Shown here: positions 1 through 9,440 of the stretch, piece by piece
Layout: every line of letters starts with the position of its first letter
Numbering within the stretch: the first letter of the stretch is position 1
The notes under the pieces: model-generated
Seen by the model: the letters and a program-made list of their open reading frames with translations, nothing else
Databases searched by the model: none
What the model was told of the DNA's origin: nothing
Assembly: GCF_963678635.1 (NCBI RefSeq)
Contig: NC_087067.1
Span: 11,389,716-11,453,715 of the forward strand
Direction: 5' to 3'
DNA length: 64,000 nt
Source of the DNA: Symsagittifera roscoffensis
Taxonomy: Eukaryota; Xenacoelomorpha; Acoela; Convolutidae
Program-made: the position numbers and the translations under genes

Positions 1-90
1 TCTGTTTCAAACGACAACCAATTTTGGGATCCTATTCCAAAATCAGATATCCGGGATCTTTTTAACTCAGTTCGCAATTTTAATCCATAA
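1..90 (+). CDS. 3' end of an upstream coding frame (partial)
   Basis: Frame 1 is open from the window edge to a TAA at 88-90. It encodes about 29 residues ending in DLFNSVRNFNP, and the composition looks like coding sequence. The frame has no start in the window, so it would be the last part of an upstream exon or gene. It is in the same frame as the methyltransferase that starts at 106, with only 15 nt between the stop and that ATG. It could equally be a 5' leader that is open by chance, or an upstream ORF of the methyltransferase mRNA. I recognise no domain. Confidence is low because the stretch is so short. Confidence 0.35.
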   Translation, partial: SVSNDNQFWDPIPKSDIRDLFNSVRNFNP

Positions 91-105
91 TTTAACCCAA
101 CTGAA

Positions 106-1179
106 ATGCCTGCCTTGCCTGAGAGCCATGCACCTGGATCATCAGCCTCCGACGCCCAGCAGTACTTCGACGCTGTAGTGCCTCGATGGCAATCCAGCCC
201 TCTGAATCCATTATTCCTGCAGCGCAAAGACCTCTTAATAGGCTCGAGGTCTTTCGACAAATTCATCGCTTCCCGCAGACTATATTGGGAAACACACGAC
301 GAAAAGTTCCAAATTCAGTATGACCCTCAAGAAAGAAGAAAGAAAAGAGCCAAAGAAACAAACACAGAAAAAACGGCAATGTTCTTCCTTCAGACTTGTC
401 ACGCAATGATGTGTGAGCTCCTCGAGAACTCACCGGCTCTTTGGCGCCGCAGATTTCAGAGAGTCCTGGATCTATGTTGTGCTCCCGGGGGATTCTGCAA
501 TGCGCTCCTGACAAGGTTTCCAGACGTCAAAATTGATGCACATACCTTGCACCCAGACGACGGAGGCGCTCCCATGATCACAAAGCACAGTCGTCTTAAC
601 TGTCAGTACAACGATGTCATCGAATTATCAGTCAATCAGAGCTTCAAGACGTTAATCAGATACGACATGGTCATCCTCGGAGGTGCTTGGGCGGCATACG
701 TGGACGAAAACGGAGTGGAACAACAGGAGACAGAATCACGAGTGTTCTACCCGAACCTGAAACTGAAGTTTGCCGAACTACATATCATGCTGCAGTGCCT
801 GCGACCGAATGGAGTGGCAATTGTGAAGCTGCCTTTGAAGTTCGAGAACCTCACCGGAACCATGGTGTGGATAATTCTGGAGAAGATATTCAAACATGTG
901 GAACCTTTCAGACCATCTTGCAATTCCTGCTCATCACTTTGGTCACACTCGTTCGTGTATATGATCTGTCATGACTTGAGATCAAAAGAAATTCGCGAGG
1001 AGTATATAAGGAAACTGAAAAGATATCTGGACTTGTGCAGGGAGACGAGAGCCGACTTCGTGAACGATTTCCTGGAAGAGCAGGAAGTCCTGGAGCAAGT
1101 GGTTGGCAAAGAGGAAAAAATCTGGGAACAGATGGCACAGACGTACAAAGACAAGTTGTACCGACTTAAGCAGCGATAG
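106..1179 (+). CDS. FtsJ-like SAM-dependent methyltransferase, single exon
   Basis: The ORF encodes 357 residues without introns. The SAM-binding motif I LDLCCAPGGF lies at residues 121-130 and is typical of the FtsJ/RrmJ fold of RNA 2'-O-methyltransferases. It is followed by a PDDGGAPM segment (150-157), an acidic strand YDMVILGG (D187) and a strand IVKLPLKF (K241); D187 and K241 fit two members of the K-D-K-E catalytic tetrad. In the last motif, SHSFVYMIC (280-288), the usual glutamate appears to be replaced, so activity is not certain. The N-terminal ~90 residues are basic and unassigned. The C-terminal ~65 residues look helical and charged, possibly a coiled coil. The PDDGG-type segment resembles FtsJ-domain proteins I associate mainly with fungi (from memory). 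The gene is visibly GC-richer than its flanks. The RNA substrate is unknown. The first ATG after an in-frame stop was chosen as the start. Confidence 0.88.
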   Translation: MPALPESHAPGSSASDAQQYFDAVVPRWQSSPLNPLFLQRKDLLIGSRSFDKFIASRRLYWETHDEKFQIQYDPQERRKKRAKETNTEKTAMFFLQTCHAMMCELLENSPALWRRRFQRVLDLCCAPGGFCNALLTRFPDVKIDAHTLHPDDGGAPMITKHSRLNCQYNDVIELSVNQSFKTLIRYDMVILGGAWAAYVDENGVEQQETESRVFYPNLKLKFAELHIMLQCLRPNGVAIVKLPLKFENLTGTMVWIILEKIFKHVEPFRPSCNSCSSLWSHSFVYMICHDLRSKEIREEYIRKLKRYLDLCRETRADFVNDFLEEQEVLEQVVGKEEKIWEQMAQTYKDKLYRLKQR

Positions 1180-2932
1180 TGGGAACTGAATTGAACTCGG
1201 ATGACTTATGATATAGTGCTAAACCCAAAAGCCAATCAGATGATTAGAATGAAACGATAGTCACAATAACTCTATTTATTGATTAAGTAACGTAAACTGT
1301 TTTTAGCGTAAACATAGCTTTTGACGTGTTTTAAGAGCGATTTGTGTCTTAACTATATAGATATTTAGAAAGTTAGTTCGTTTTAAATAATAACTACCCT
1401 TTCCTTTCTTTGTGATGTTTAATTTACTGTTGTTCGTAAGCAATTCATATCAAAAGGCGCTCTAACTTGACATGTGTCAATCATGGTATGCATATTGTTA
1501 TTTGTTACCAAATACAATTTTTTACCTACGTTTTTTCAAATTCCTCAATTTTGAATTGAGTTGTTAGCTTGTGATGAAAACTGCCGGACATGACTTAAAA
1601 AAGGCAAAGAATGACATAGATTAGCATTACTGACAGGAGTTACCATTTGTGTGAATATTCAGTAAACCTAAATCATAGTGAACGTTGAGCTTAAGTAGGT
1701 TTTTAAATTATGACCGAAAGCTCGCCTGCGAAGTTCGTCTTTGGGAAAATCGAAGATTTGTCCTAGCAACCAAAACTACTATTTATGAACTACAGCTGAA
1801 TTATCAAGAATTTTACTTAAAACACCGGAACTCATTTCTGATTTGACTAATTTGAACTGAATCAGGACTGCTGAAACACGTGTTTCTATTTAAAGCTCTG
1901 ACGCTTATCATTCGGATATTTGACGGCTGTGTTACTACTCAGTCGTAAATTTGCCCAATTTGGAAAGATATGAAAAACTTCTGATTCACAATTGGGTTCA
2001 AATTATTAGTCAAAACCCTATAACAGTGAAGTATAGAAACTATAAAATTAATGGCATTAAAAACTGCCCGTGATGATAAAAGCGTTAAACGTATGACAGA
2101 GAAAAGCTTTTAACTGAACTTGCTAATCCTATTCTATTTGAAACGCACTACTGTACAAGATTAGAATTATCACGATTGTTGATCTCCTTAAAGCGCCCGA
2201 CCTTACCTTACTATTTTTGGCTATTTCGAATCCGAATCAGAACTACCGAAACATGAAATTGTGTCGTAGGTTCGACTTTTTATGTTCCTAATCGTGGGCG
2301 ATAGTTTATCTTACCGAGTAAACAGCCAATTCAGAATACAATGTAAAACATTTGGTTCATTTAAGTTCATGTTGAACTCAAAAATGAACCAAGTGAAATA
2401 TAGAAGTTTTCAGGTAATTATAATTGGGTCTTCTCTAATAATAATCGGAGAGCGATGTGAATTGATATGTAATTGAATACTAGGATCTTATAAACAATTT
2501 CTATTTAAAACTCAATTTTTGCTGCGTTCCGACTGGTCGAAAATTCGCGGAACCTAATCTTCTTAACAATCTGCCCTAAAAGGTTATTTCACGGCTACTT
2601 GAAAACACAATTTTCTCGAATTTTCCTTTTTTATTGGTTTCGTCCACTAAACAAGACAACTTTGAATATTTGGTTCTTTTTTTATGCAAACGCAGTTACC
2701 CAATGAAACGTTGATGGGTGTGGCCGTTTTTACAGCGACGGTTTTTCTAATTGAGCGAATGAAGTGATGAAACGAGATCGTCGGAACCCGCCTTGACTCC
2801 AGGCATCAAAACCCGCGTCGGCCACTCCGCGCAACTATAGAACTTTTTGCTCCATGCGAGCGTAATTTTTTTCATGCAATACAACGGGGGCTAGTAAAGT
2901 AGATGACATGCAAATTAGACGTCTCCAATAAA
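1180..2932. other. Intergenic, no gene seen
   Basis: This is AT-rich DNA with stops in all frames beyond about 65 codons. A slightly GC-richer patch at about 2690-2900 shows no recognisable feature. Confidence 0.6.
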
Positions 2933-3467
2933 ATGTAATTGTTCCGACTTTCGTAACGAAAGTAACGGAATATTTGTGCTCGGATTGGGGTTTTTTCAGA
3001 CAAGTTTCGGCTTTTTAACAAGACATTTTTGACGGAATTTTTTTTATCATTCGAAAGCTATTGTTGTCTTGAGCTTAAATTTGAAAATATATTTTACCTG
3101 TGAATATTTTTCGTAAAATTATGGGGGTTTAAAGATTGCCATTTTGGCCAATTTGGGACAATTAACGCGCGATATATTTCGCGCTATTAACGCGTAAGCT
3201 AGATTTAATCCGTCTGAGAAATCGCTCCAAATTGGTTCAAGGAAGCTTATATGCCATAATTGATTTGTTAATAGGAGCAAAATCTATCACTTTGTACTTA
3301 TTGTAACGTGTGGGGGGATGATTTCACAAAAAAATCTCAAATTTTTTTTCAAAACATATTTTATTTTTTATTTGATTACGTTAAAATTTTTCATGTTATT
3401 ACTGCTCCATAGGCCTTAAAAGGCAGTCGGAACATTCAGGGCTTCGCCCTGATACGAGCAGTCTTGT
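2933..3467 (+). mobile_element. Helentron-like non-autonomous element, family B copy 1
   Basis: The element starts near GTTCCGACTTTCG (2941). GTCGGAAC, the inverse of the start, lies at 3426-3433. Just downstream is a perfect 6-bp stem-loop CAGGGC-TTC-GCCCTG (3437-3451), then the tail ACGAGCAGTCTTGTT. A palindromic GCGCGATATATTTCGCGC block lies inside. The first ~300 bp recur at 49767-50062. Subterminal inverted repeats plus a 3' stem-loop suggest a Helentron-derived (HINE/DINE-1-like) element. That classification is inference; repetition and structure are seen directly. It has no coding capacity. Confidence 0.55.
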
Positions 3468-4487
3468 TGGGACTTTAAATTCTTTTTGCAAATCTAGCAT
3501 TTTGGACAAAAAGCAGCGGGCTTACAAAATATATTGCTTTAGCAAACTTTCACCAATACAAAAAGAGTTTATAGTTCCGTTGCATATCAAAATATTTATT
3601 ATAATGATTTTTAAAACATAAATCTAAATTTTATGAAACATTACTGAAATTCATAAATTATACAATTGCGACATGTGAAAAACAGATTCGCATTCACGAA
3701 AGCTCGAACGAAAGTTAATTGTAGTCAGTAAACAAATTTCTCGCACGCTAACAATACAATCACGTCTAAGTTCCCATATTTGTAGTTTTGCATCGAAGTC
3801 TAAATTCAATTTTTTTGGTCACGTCTAATTTCCTAGGCCCCCACTAAAAATGATGCATTATTGATTTGGCAAACTTAAAAATACGTTCAGTCTTGGGTTG
3901 AGCTTCCCTAATTTAGACAAGTATCACACGATTTGTCAGCAATAACCCTCGTGCCAAATTTAAGCACAGCGGAGCTAGCGGTCACTGCTTGCCGATGCCG
4001 CGTTTGAAGTGGGCGTGTAAAGGGGGTATTCTCATGATGGAAGGACTGATTGATGGAAAGTTCTAAACCAATCGGCATCGTTAGACATTCATATTGGCTA
4101 AATGACTTTTGCATAGAACCGAAATCATTATTAACAGAACATGACTTATAGCAGCACAGCAATGTTTTCTGTACAATTTTATTCAGCTATACGATAATTT
4201 TTTTTTTCATTAAAAAAATCGGTTGTTCTTTTCAAAAAAAAAAATACCCGCCTTTGATTTCGCAATTTTTGAAAATTTATGTATCTGCTTATTTTCTGAT
4301 CGTTCAATGTTAATTTTATTGGCCTGGATTTATTCGCGTCCTTGGAGATTTTCGCGGTGTCTCTGACATTTTGGAATACTAAGTTCCAGCTGGCTGAAAA
4401 TAATGGAAAAGAAATGGCCATCATTTGGTCCCTTCATCATGAGGGTCGCCACCCGTGTAAAGTTTGCCGTTGCCGCGTTTTGAGGGA
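3468..4487. other. Intergenic, no gene seen
   Basis: No coding region is supported. The segments near 3960-4050 and 4430-4485 share a GCCG(A/T)TGCCGCGTTT core and nearby CTCATGATGGAAGG / CCTTCATCATGAGG words in inverse orientation. This hints at an unclassified repeat whose boundaries I could not fix. Confidence 0.45.
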
Positions 4488-4577
4488 GCGGCGGTGGCCG
4501 AGTGGGTAAGACACACGCCTCTCAACGTGAGGGTTGAGTGTTTAAGCTCCTCTTCGGTCACGGTTGGAAGGGGTTTG
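4488..4577 (+). mobile_element. tRNA-derived SINE (head region)
   Basis: The sequence GCGGCGGTGGCCGAGTGGGT has a good RNA polymerase III A box (TGGCCGAGTGG). It is followed by an anticodon-arm-like CGCCTCTCAACGTGAGGG and a decayed B box, then CTCTTCGGTCACGGTTGG. The last segment matches a second, 3'-complete copy at 5572-5706. The decayed B box and the shared non-tRNA tail argue for a SINE and not a functional tRNA. Confidence 0.6.
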
Positions 4578-5424
4578 AAAAGTTAACGTTCTGACTTGCT
4601 AATGAATTGCTAAAAGGCCGGTCTGCTAAAAAAATGGTCTGTTTTAAAACTAGCTTTATGCACATGTTTTCTAGCACTGAATGTCAACGGGAGCAATTCC
4701 AAACCAGCACCAACCACACCCCTCGGCATTTTGAGTTTGCTCATCGCAAAATGACGCTGGCTGTCACGTGCACAAAAAACAGTCGTAACATTTCTACACA
4801 GAAACTCTCGAATCAATTGATACAAAAATAAACCGAGTGAATTCTAATCAGAAACCACCCGCGAACTCAACATTTCATAGTTCCAAATATAATTTGGATA
4901 GCTTTTCCTGTAAAAATACAGAAATTGAATAAGATCTTCTCCTACATGTGTATTCGGTTAGGTGTGCAAAGCGCAACTTCGGCTGTGGAAGATATCTAAA
5001 TATATATTAGAGGAACCAACATATGTAATTTGGTATACCCTCAATTTTAAGCTCTCGTAACAATGTGTTGAGTAGACTGTGAAAAGCTGGTTAATTTTAC
5101 CTTGTCGAGCATGGCGTGAACAACAGCTGCTTAAAATTATTAATTAACATCCTTGGAATATGAGGCTTAAGTAACTAAAAGCTTAACAAATGGTTAAAAC
5201 AAGATTGATGCTGTAAGTTATTTTGCTCAATTATTGCCAAATTTTATATTTGATATTTGATTGTCGTAAGTCGTTTTCAATTGCTCTGGGCGCCATGTGT
5301 AGGAGTTCACCAACCCTAATTTTTTTTAGAAATTGATTTGAGGTAAAGCCTTAAGATTTCAAGATAAAGCAAGCTTGGAAAGGTCAAGGTCAATTGTCTA
5401 GACAGATTGTCTTGAAGTTTTGAG
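4578..5424. other. Intergenic, no gene seen
   Basis: No ORF longer than about 75 codons is present, and none has coding character. Confidence 0.55.
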
Positions 5425-6035
5425 CGCAGGTCAGCGCAGCGCTAGGGAAGGAGCGGCAAGGCAGTGTAAGGCAGAGCAGCGCAATGCAAGAGAGCATGGC
5501 GGGTCAGCGCGCAAGGTAAGAAAAGGCAGAACAGCGCAACACGGCAAGGCATTGCATCCCGCAAGGCATTGAATCCCTCTTCGGTCACGGCTGGAGGGGT
5601 CCCAGTGTCATCCGCCTCCTCAAGGTGGGACCGGCTGCGGCAAAATGGATGACATCTCCCCCTCCCCCACGGTTGGTCCTGCACTGAGCAGGCCGGGGGC
5701 AAAAAAAAGGCATTGCAGGACAGCGGAAGGAGGCGTATGGCAGTGCCAAGCAAAGCAGCGCATTGTAGAACAAAGCAGAGCAGTTCAAGTCATGGCCGGG
5801 CAAGGCAGCGACGCGCAAGGTAGGATAGTTCAAGGCAGCGGAAGGTGGAACATTACAGGGCAGCGCAAAGCAAGGCAGATCATCGCAAAACAAGGCAGCA
5901 TAGCTCAACGCATGGCAATGCAAGGTAGTGCAGCGTAAGACAGAGCAGGGCAGTACAAAAAAAGTAGCGCAGGGCAGCTGAAGAAAAGGCAAAAAGCATA
6001 GGAGGGCAGCGCGATGCAAGACAGCGCAGCGCAAA
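5425..6035. repeat. GC-rich minisatellite of GCAAGGCAGCGCA-type units
   Basis: About 600 bp are built from short imperfect units of the type GCAAGGCAGCGCA, AAGGCAGAGCAGC and similar. Purine-rich and C-poor on the + strand, this block stands out from the surrounding AT-rich DNA. A truncated SINE interrupts it. The open frames across it on both strands come from the repeat's low stop-codon content and are not genes. Confidence 0.75.
5572..5706 (+). mobile_element. 5'-truncated SINE inserted in the minisatellite
   Basis: The sequence starts in the B-box region (AATCCCTCTTCGGTCACGG), continues through a GC-rich body and ends in an A-run. It is bracketed by a direct repeat AAGGCATTG at 5563-5571 and 5707-5715. 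An A-tail, 5' truncation and a target-site duplication are the hallmarks of LINE-driven retroposition. It shares CTCTTCGGTCACGG(C/T)TGG with the SINE at 4488. Confidence 0.68.
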
Positions 6036-6451
6036 ATAATTAACTTGAATTAAAAAGAAGACCGATAATTTAAAAGTAATTATCCATTGAATAGTTCAAT
6101 CCCGCAAATATTGCGTTAAAAAATTGAAAAATCCTGTTTTCAGGCTAAAAAGTTGTCCAACAGAATCGCTGAATCAGTTCGTGCCAACAGATATATCATT
6201 ATAAATACCTGCTCTATTCGAAATGCTCGTGTTGGTTGTAAAGCATCGCTGTTTTCTATAATTTTCTTTTTTGTTTTTTTTCCCACTCAAAGGGATTTTG
6301 TTGGCCCCAAAGATGATATCTAATATCGGCTTAAACACCCCAAGTTACGTTGACTGAAGGGCTAATATAGCTTACTTCGAGTAAATATTCAAAATTTCGA
6401 GTTGCAGTTTTTTTAATAGAATCATCTTTTTGCGGCTCAACGTGTGCGTCA
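6036..6451. other. Intergenic, no gene seen
   Basis: AT-rich DNA between the minisatellite and the large hairpin. Nothing recognisable. Confidence 0.5.
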
Positions 6452-6737
6452 ACAAATGAATTTCAAATGAGGTAGAGTGATATATCATTTTCAATCCCTT
6501 CCAATTTAATTGACTGGGTAATTGAAAAAATTGATGAACAGTTCGTGGTGTTGAGAAAATCCGGCTATATTATTTCTTACTTTTCAGACAATACTAGAGT
6601 GTCTGAAAAGTAAGAAATAATATAGCCGGATTTTCTCAACACCGCGAACTGTTCATCATTTTTTCAATTACGCATTCAATTACATTGGAAGGGATTGAAA
6701 ATGATATATTACTCTACCTCATTTGAAATTCATTTGT
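6452..6737. repeat. Near-perfect 286-bp hairpin (fold-back)
   Basis: The left arm, 6452-6590, is the reverse complement of the right arm, 6600-6737. Only a few mismatches and short indels are visible, around a 9-nt loop (ATACTAGAG). The arms begin with ACAAATGAATTTCAAATGAG and meet at CTTACTTTTCAGACA/TGTCTGAAAAGTAAG. No TSD or coding content was found. It could be a fold-back transposon relic, a palindromic inverted duplication, or a source of long double-stranded RNA if transcribed. Confidence 0.93.
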
Positions 6738-7555
6738 GGTAACTAGTTTCGAGTTGAAAAATTTTAATGGATCTCAGAAACTGCGCGAAAAATATTTTTG
6801 GTAAGTTCATTTTCGATGCCAATTTTTCTACAACAAGTTTCAATGCAATCCCTTTGCGCGTACTATTCTATTTCGGGATTTAGAACAAGGAAAATTAAGC
6901 AAGAATCGTGGGTCAGAATCTCGATCTCCCTTATGTTCTTTTGCAGTACTAACAAATTTTCTGCTGGTTGTATCTATTTTTCCTATTTAAACATCCGTTT
7001 GAAGCCTCTCTTTACTGTGATGTCGCTTGTGTATGCATCTTTGTGTTGTATGTGTAGCAGAATATAATGACCTTGTTTTCTGATTCAGAATGTGTTATCT
7101 TTATGATCTTGAAGTTGTTTACATATAGCAATTATTTTTATTGGTCTTCGCACATTCCTTACCAAATTATGCAAGCGTTCCGAGGGCTACGTCGTGGCTT
7201 TAACCAATTTTCGCCATCTTCTGTGGAGTCAAACTGTGTGTTGTGCTCTTTTGCTTTGAAGTCTGATGTCAGGTGACAGTGTTTAGCAAATAGTCCTGTT
7301 TACCTGACTATCCGCTACTCGATATGACGATTTCAAGAAAAACTTCCTTTTGATTCAATTGCATCTAACACTTTTTTCGGCCTTAATCAGATACAACCCC
7401 GGTTTTCTCTCGCTAATTTTCAATTGAGAGTCAGGCGAACGAAACTACATTCAAAATTCTTGCATTACAGAACCATGTTTCCCATAACAAATTTCACCAT
7501 CTCAATTTTTGCATCTTTTGCAGCAATCGAAAATTTTTCATTGGTAGATTTATCT
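6738..7555. other. Intergenic, no gene seen
   Basis: Short ORFs of 69-89 codons occur here, but they are AT-rich, rich in F/S/I, and lack domains or splice context. Confidence 0.5.
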
Positions 7556-8218
7556 TTGTTGTTCCGACCATTTGAAGAATGGCGAGGAACTTTGCATCCG
7601 GGTGTTTTTTTTTCTTTTTGTTTTCCACGCAGAATCAGGTGCCACAAACAATCATCGTGCTGGGTTTGAAGATATATCATATTAAAGCCCTTTAAGTCGT
7701 GATTCGAACTAAATTAAAAAATTTCCACTGTCGAGAAAAACCTTTTTGAAATTTTTGGTTTTTCGTCTTATTTCGAGCGAATTAAGCAAGCGAGTAGGCT
7801 TACATCAGCTTAATTATACCTAATTTAAGGCATAAAGTTTTAGTTTTAAGCGAGTTAATTAGTTTTTTGGAGTTCTTAGCTCCAATTTTAGGAACCAAAA
7901 ACTTCAGAAAAGTTCAAAAATTTTCTGCAAAAAAATTTGAATTGAAAAAAAAAGTTTTTAATTTTTTTCTGCTTTTCTAATTATTTTTCTAAAAGAAAAT
8001 TGTCCAGTCGGCCTATTTTAATTTTACTATGAATGTCAAATATGCTTTAATTATAGTTTTACGTCAGATCCCTTTATCAGACCACACAGAAAAAACTACA
8101 CAAATATGAAAAAAATTTTCTTTGTAGTTTCTTTTTGTAGTTTTTTGTAATTTCAATTTTTAAAGACAATGGTCGGAGCATTCTGTGCTACTTGCACAGT
8201 AACCGACTATCCTTGTTT
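7556..8218 (+). mobile_element. Helentron-like non-autonomous element, family A copy 1
   Basis: It begins at GTTCCGACCATTTGAAGAAT (7561). The inverse word GGTCGGAGC lies at 8171-8179. A perfect stem-loop CTGTGC-TACTT-GCACAG (8183-8199) and the tail CCGACTATCCTTGTT follow. Internal landmarks TTTTCCACGCAGAATCAGGT and GATATATCATATTAAAG recur in copies at 34968, 42055 and 52001, and on the minus strand at 62955-63518. The architecture matches family B, so a Helentron (HINE/DINE-1-like) origin is inferred. Confidence 0.6.
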
Positions 8219-8279
8219 CAACTGTAAAATCAGATAATAGGTCAAAAATTGTTCTATTCCTTTTTTGGCTGAAAATTTT

Positions 8280-8495
8280 GGCTCTTTTCCAGTTTCCCCC
8301 CTTTCAAATTCAATTTTGAAAAGCTTAATTAACGTTGTTATAATGCAATGAAATTTGGCGTGGTGAACAAATCGACAACTGTGAACAGATTTGTTCTTCA
8401 TACTTTACAGCGTAACATCACGCATTTAGCCGTAAAAACACGTAAAACAAACATAAAACTCGGTATTTTGGAAGGGGGGAAACTGCAAAAGAGCC
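8280..8495 (+). mobile_element. hAT-type MITE, GGCTCTTTT family, copy 1
   Basis: The terminal inverted repeats are GGCTCTTTTCCAGTTTCCCC and, at the far end, GGGGAAACTGCAAAAGAGCC. The element is flanked by a perfect 8-bp direct repeat AAAATTTT at 8272-8279 and 8496-8503. The 8-bp TSD points to hAT-type mobilisation. It shares a GTGAACAG-containing core with the copies at 8655 and 37641. At 216 bp it has no coding capacity. Confidence 0.87.
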
Positions 8496-8567
8496 AAAAT
8501 TTTGAATCAAATAGTAGCACGGAACAATTTATCAAGAACGTGCAAAAATACTAATTACTTTTTACCG

Positions 8568-9173
8568 TGCCGTGAGCAGAAAATTTTTTAGGGAGAGATT
8601 TTTAAAATTTTGCCGGCCTTTTTTTTAGCTTGACCAATTTGATTTTCCAAGCTCGGCTCTTTTTCCTTTTCCCCCCACCTCACACGACCATCAATTTTAT
8701 GGTGTAACGAGTGGTTTTACAAGGTTAGTTAAGAACACCAATAATGTTTGGCACAGCCTAATCAGTCCGGATATCAATTTTCATAACGATCGGACAATGT
8801 GAACAGTAACTTTACTAGTAAAAAAAATTGCAGGTGGGGGGAAGGAAAAAGAGCTCCAAGCTCTCCAAAAATAGTGTAAGGACCCTATTTTGTGAAAATT
8901 TTTGGCACAACAGGCAATTTTTTTCAAAAAACAGGCCAAAAAAGGCGTTTATATGCCTTTTGGAAAATTTTGACCGAAAAATTGCGTTTTCGGCGCGCGC
9001 TCCCCCCTCAAAATGAGTCATATTGGCGCTCAAGGCTCCTTTTGAAAAAATTTGAGGTTGTTCAGCGAAAATTGGATGTCATGAAGTTATACCAAGGGGG
9101 GACCCTTTGGGAAAATTTGACAACCAGGTTCGAGAGGGGGGCGACCGCTCCTTCCCTCGGCACGCTACTGATT
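8568..9173 (+). mobile_element. hAT-type MITE, GGGGCGGAT-related family, interrupted by another MITE
   Basis: 8568-8654 and 8864-9173 align end to end with the complete element at 17556-18000. Shared landmarks are AAATTTTGACGACC-like, CGAGCTCTCC, CAAAAAAGGCGTTT, GGCGCGCGCTCCCCCCTCA, TATTGGCGC and AAGGGGGGACCCTTTGGG. The outer ends (near GTGCCG and CGGCACGCTACTG) form a degenerate inverted repeat. A younger MITE at 8655-8855 splits the copy. No clear TSD was found for the outer element. The ORFs crossing it are spurious. Confidence 0.72.
8655..8855 (+). mobile_element. hAT-type MITE, GGCTCTTTT family, copy 2 (nested)
   Basis: The inverted ends are GGCTCTTTTTCCTTTTCCCC and GGGGAAGGAAAAAGAGCT. 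A perfect 8-bp TSD CCAAGCTC lies at 8647-8654 and 8856-8863. The target is the CGAGCTCTCC region of the older element spanning 8568-9173, so the order of insertion is clear. The interior matches the copy at 37641-37833, for example GGTGTAACGAGTGGTTTTAC. Confidence 0.92.
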
Positions 9174-9440
9174 TCTTACAAATAAAATTAAGCTTGAAAA
9201 ATTCAAACAGATATCTATCACAGTAGAAGAGGTAATTTGCTGTATGCTCAATCTATCGGGGCCCCTTTTGATCTTTTTTAAAAGTATTTGGATGGTCAGA
9301 AAAACTAATAATCCTGAATTGTTCAACAACATGAGAATTGGACAAATTGGCATAACAATTATCAAAAAATCAAAAAACCGTAGTGTAAAAAATAGTCTTT
9401 GGCTAAATACATTAAGTCAGCAGTGAGTGACCTTAGACTA

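Noticed and set aside
4488-4577. Functional Leu/Ser-type tRNA gene
   Set aside because: The A box is good, but the B box and T arm are decayed, the acceptor ends do not pair, and the 3' sequence is shared with a SINE copy.
5585-6034. 149-codon minus-strand ORF rich in Cys, Leu and Pro
   Set aside because: It is a translation of the GC-rich minisatellite plus the truncated SINE; open frames there come from repeat composition.
7424-7680. Opposing ORFs of 71-81 codons
   Set aside because: They lie across the 5' part of the family A repeat, whose other copies do not keep the frame.
8815-9185. Four overlapping ORFs on both strands
   Set aside because: They sit inside the nested MITEs; low stop density reflects G/C runs, and other copies are frameshifted.
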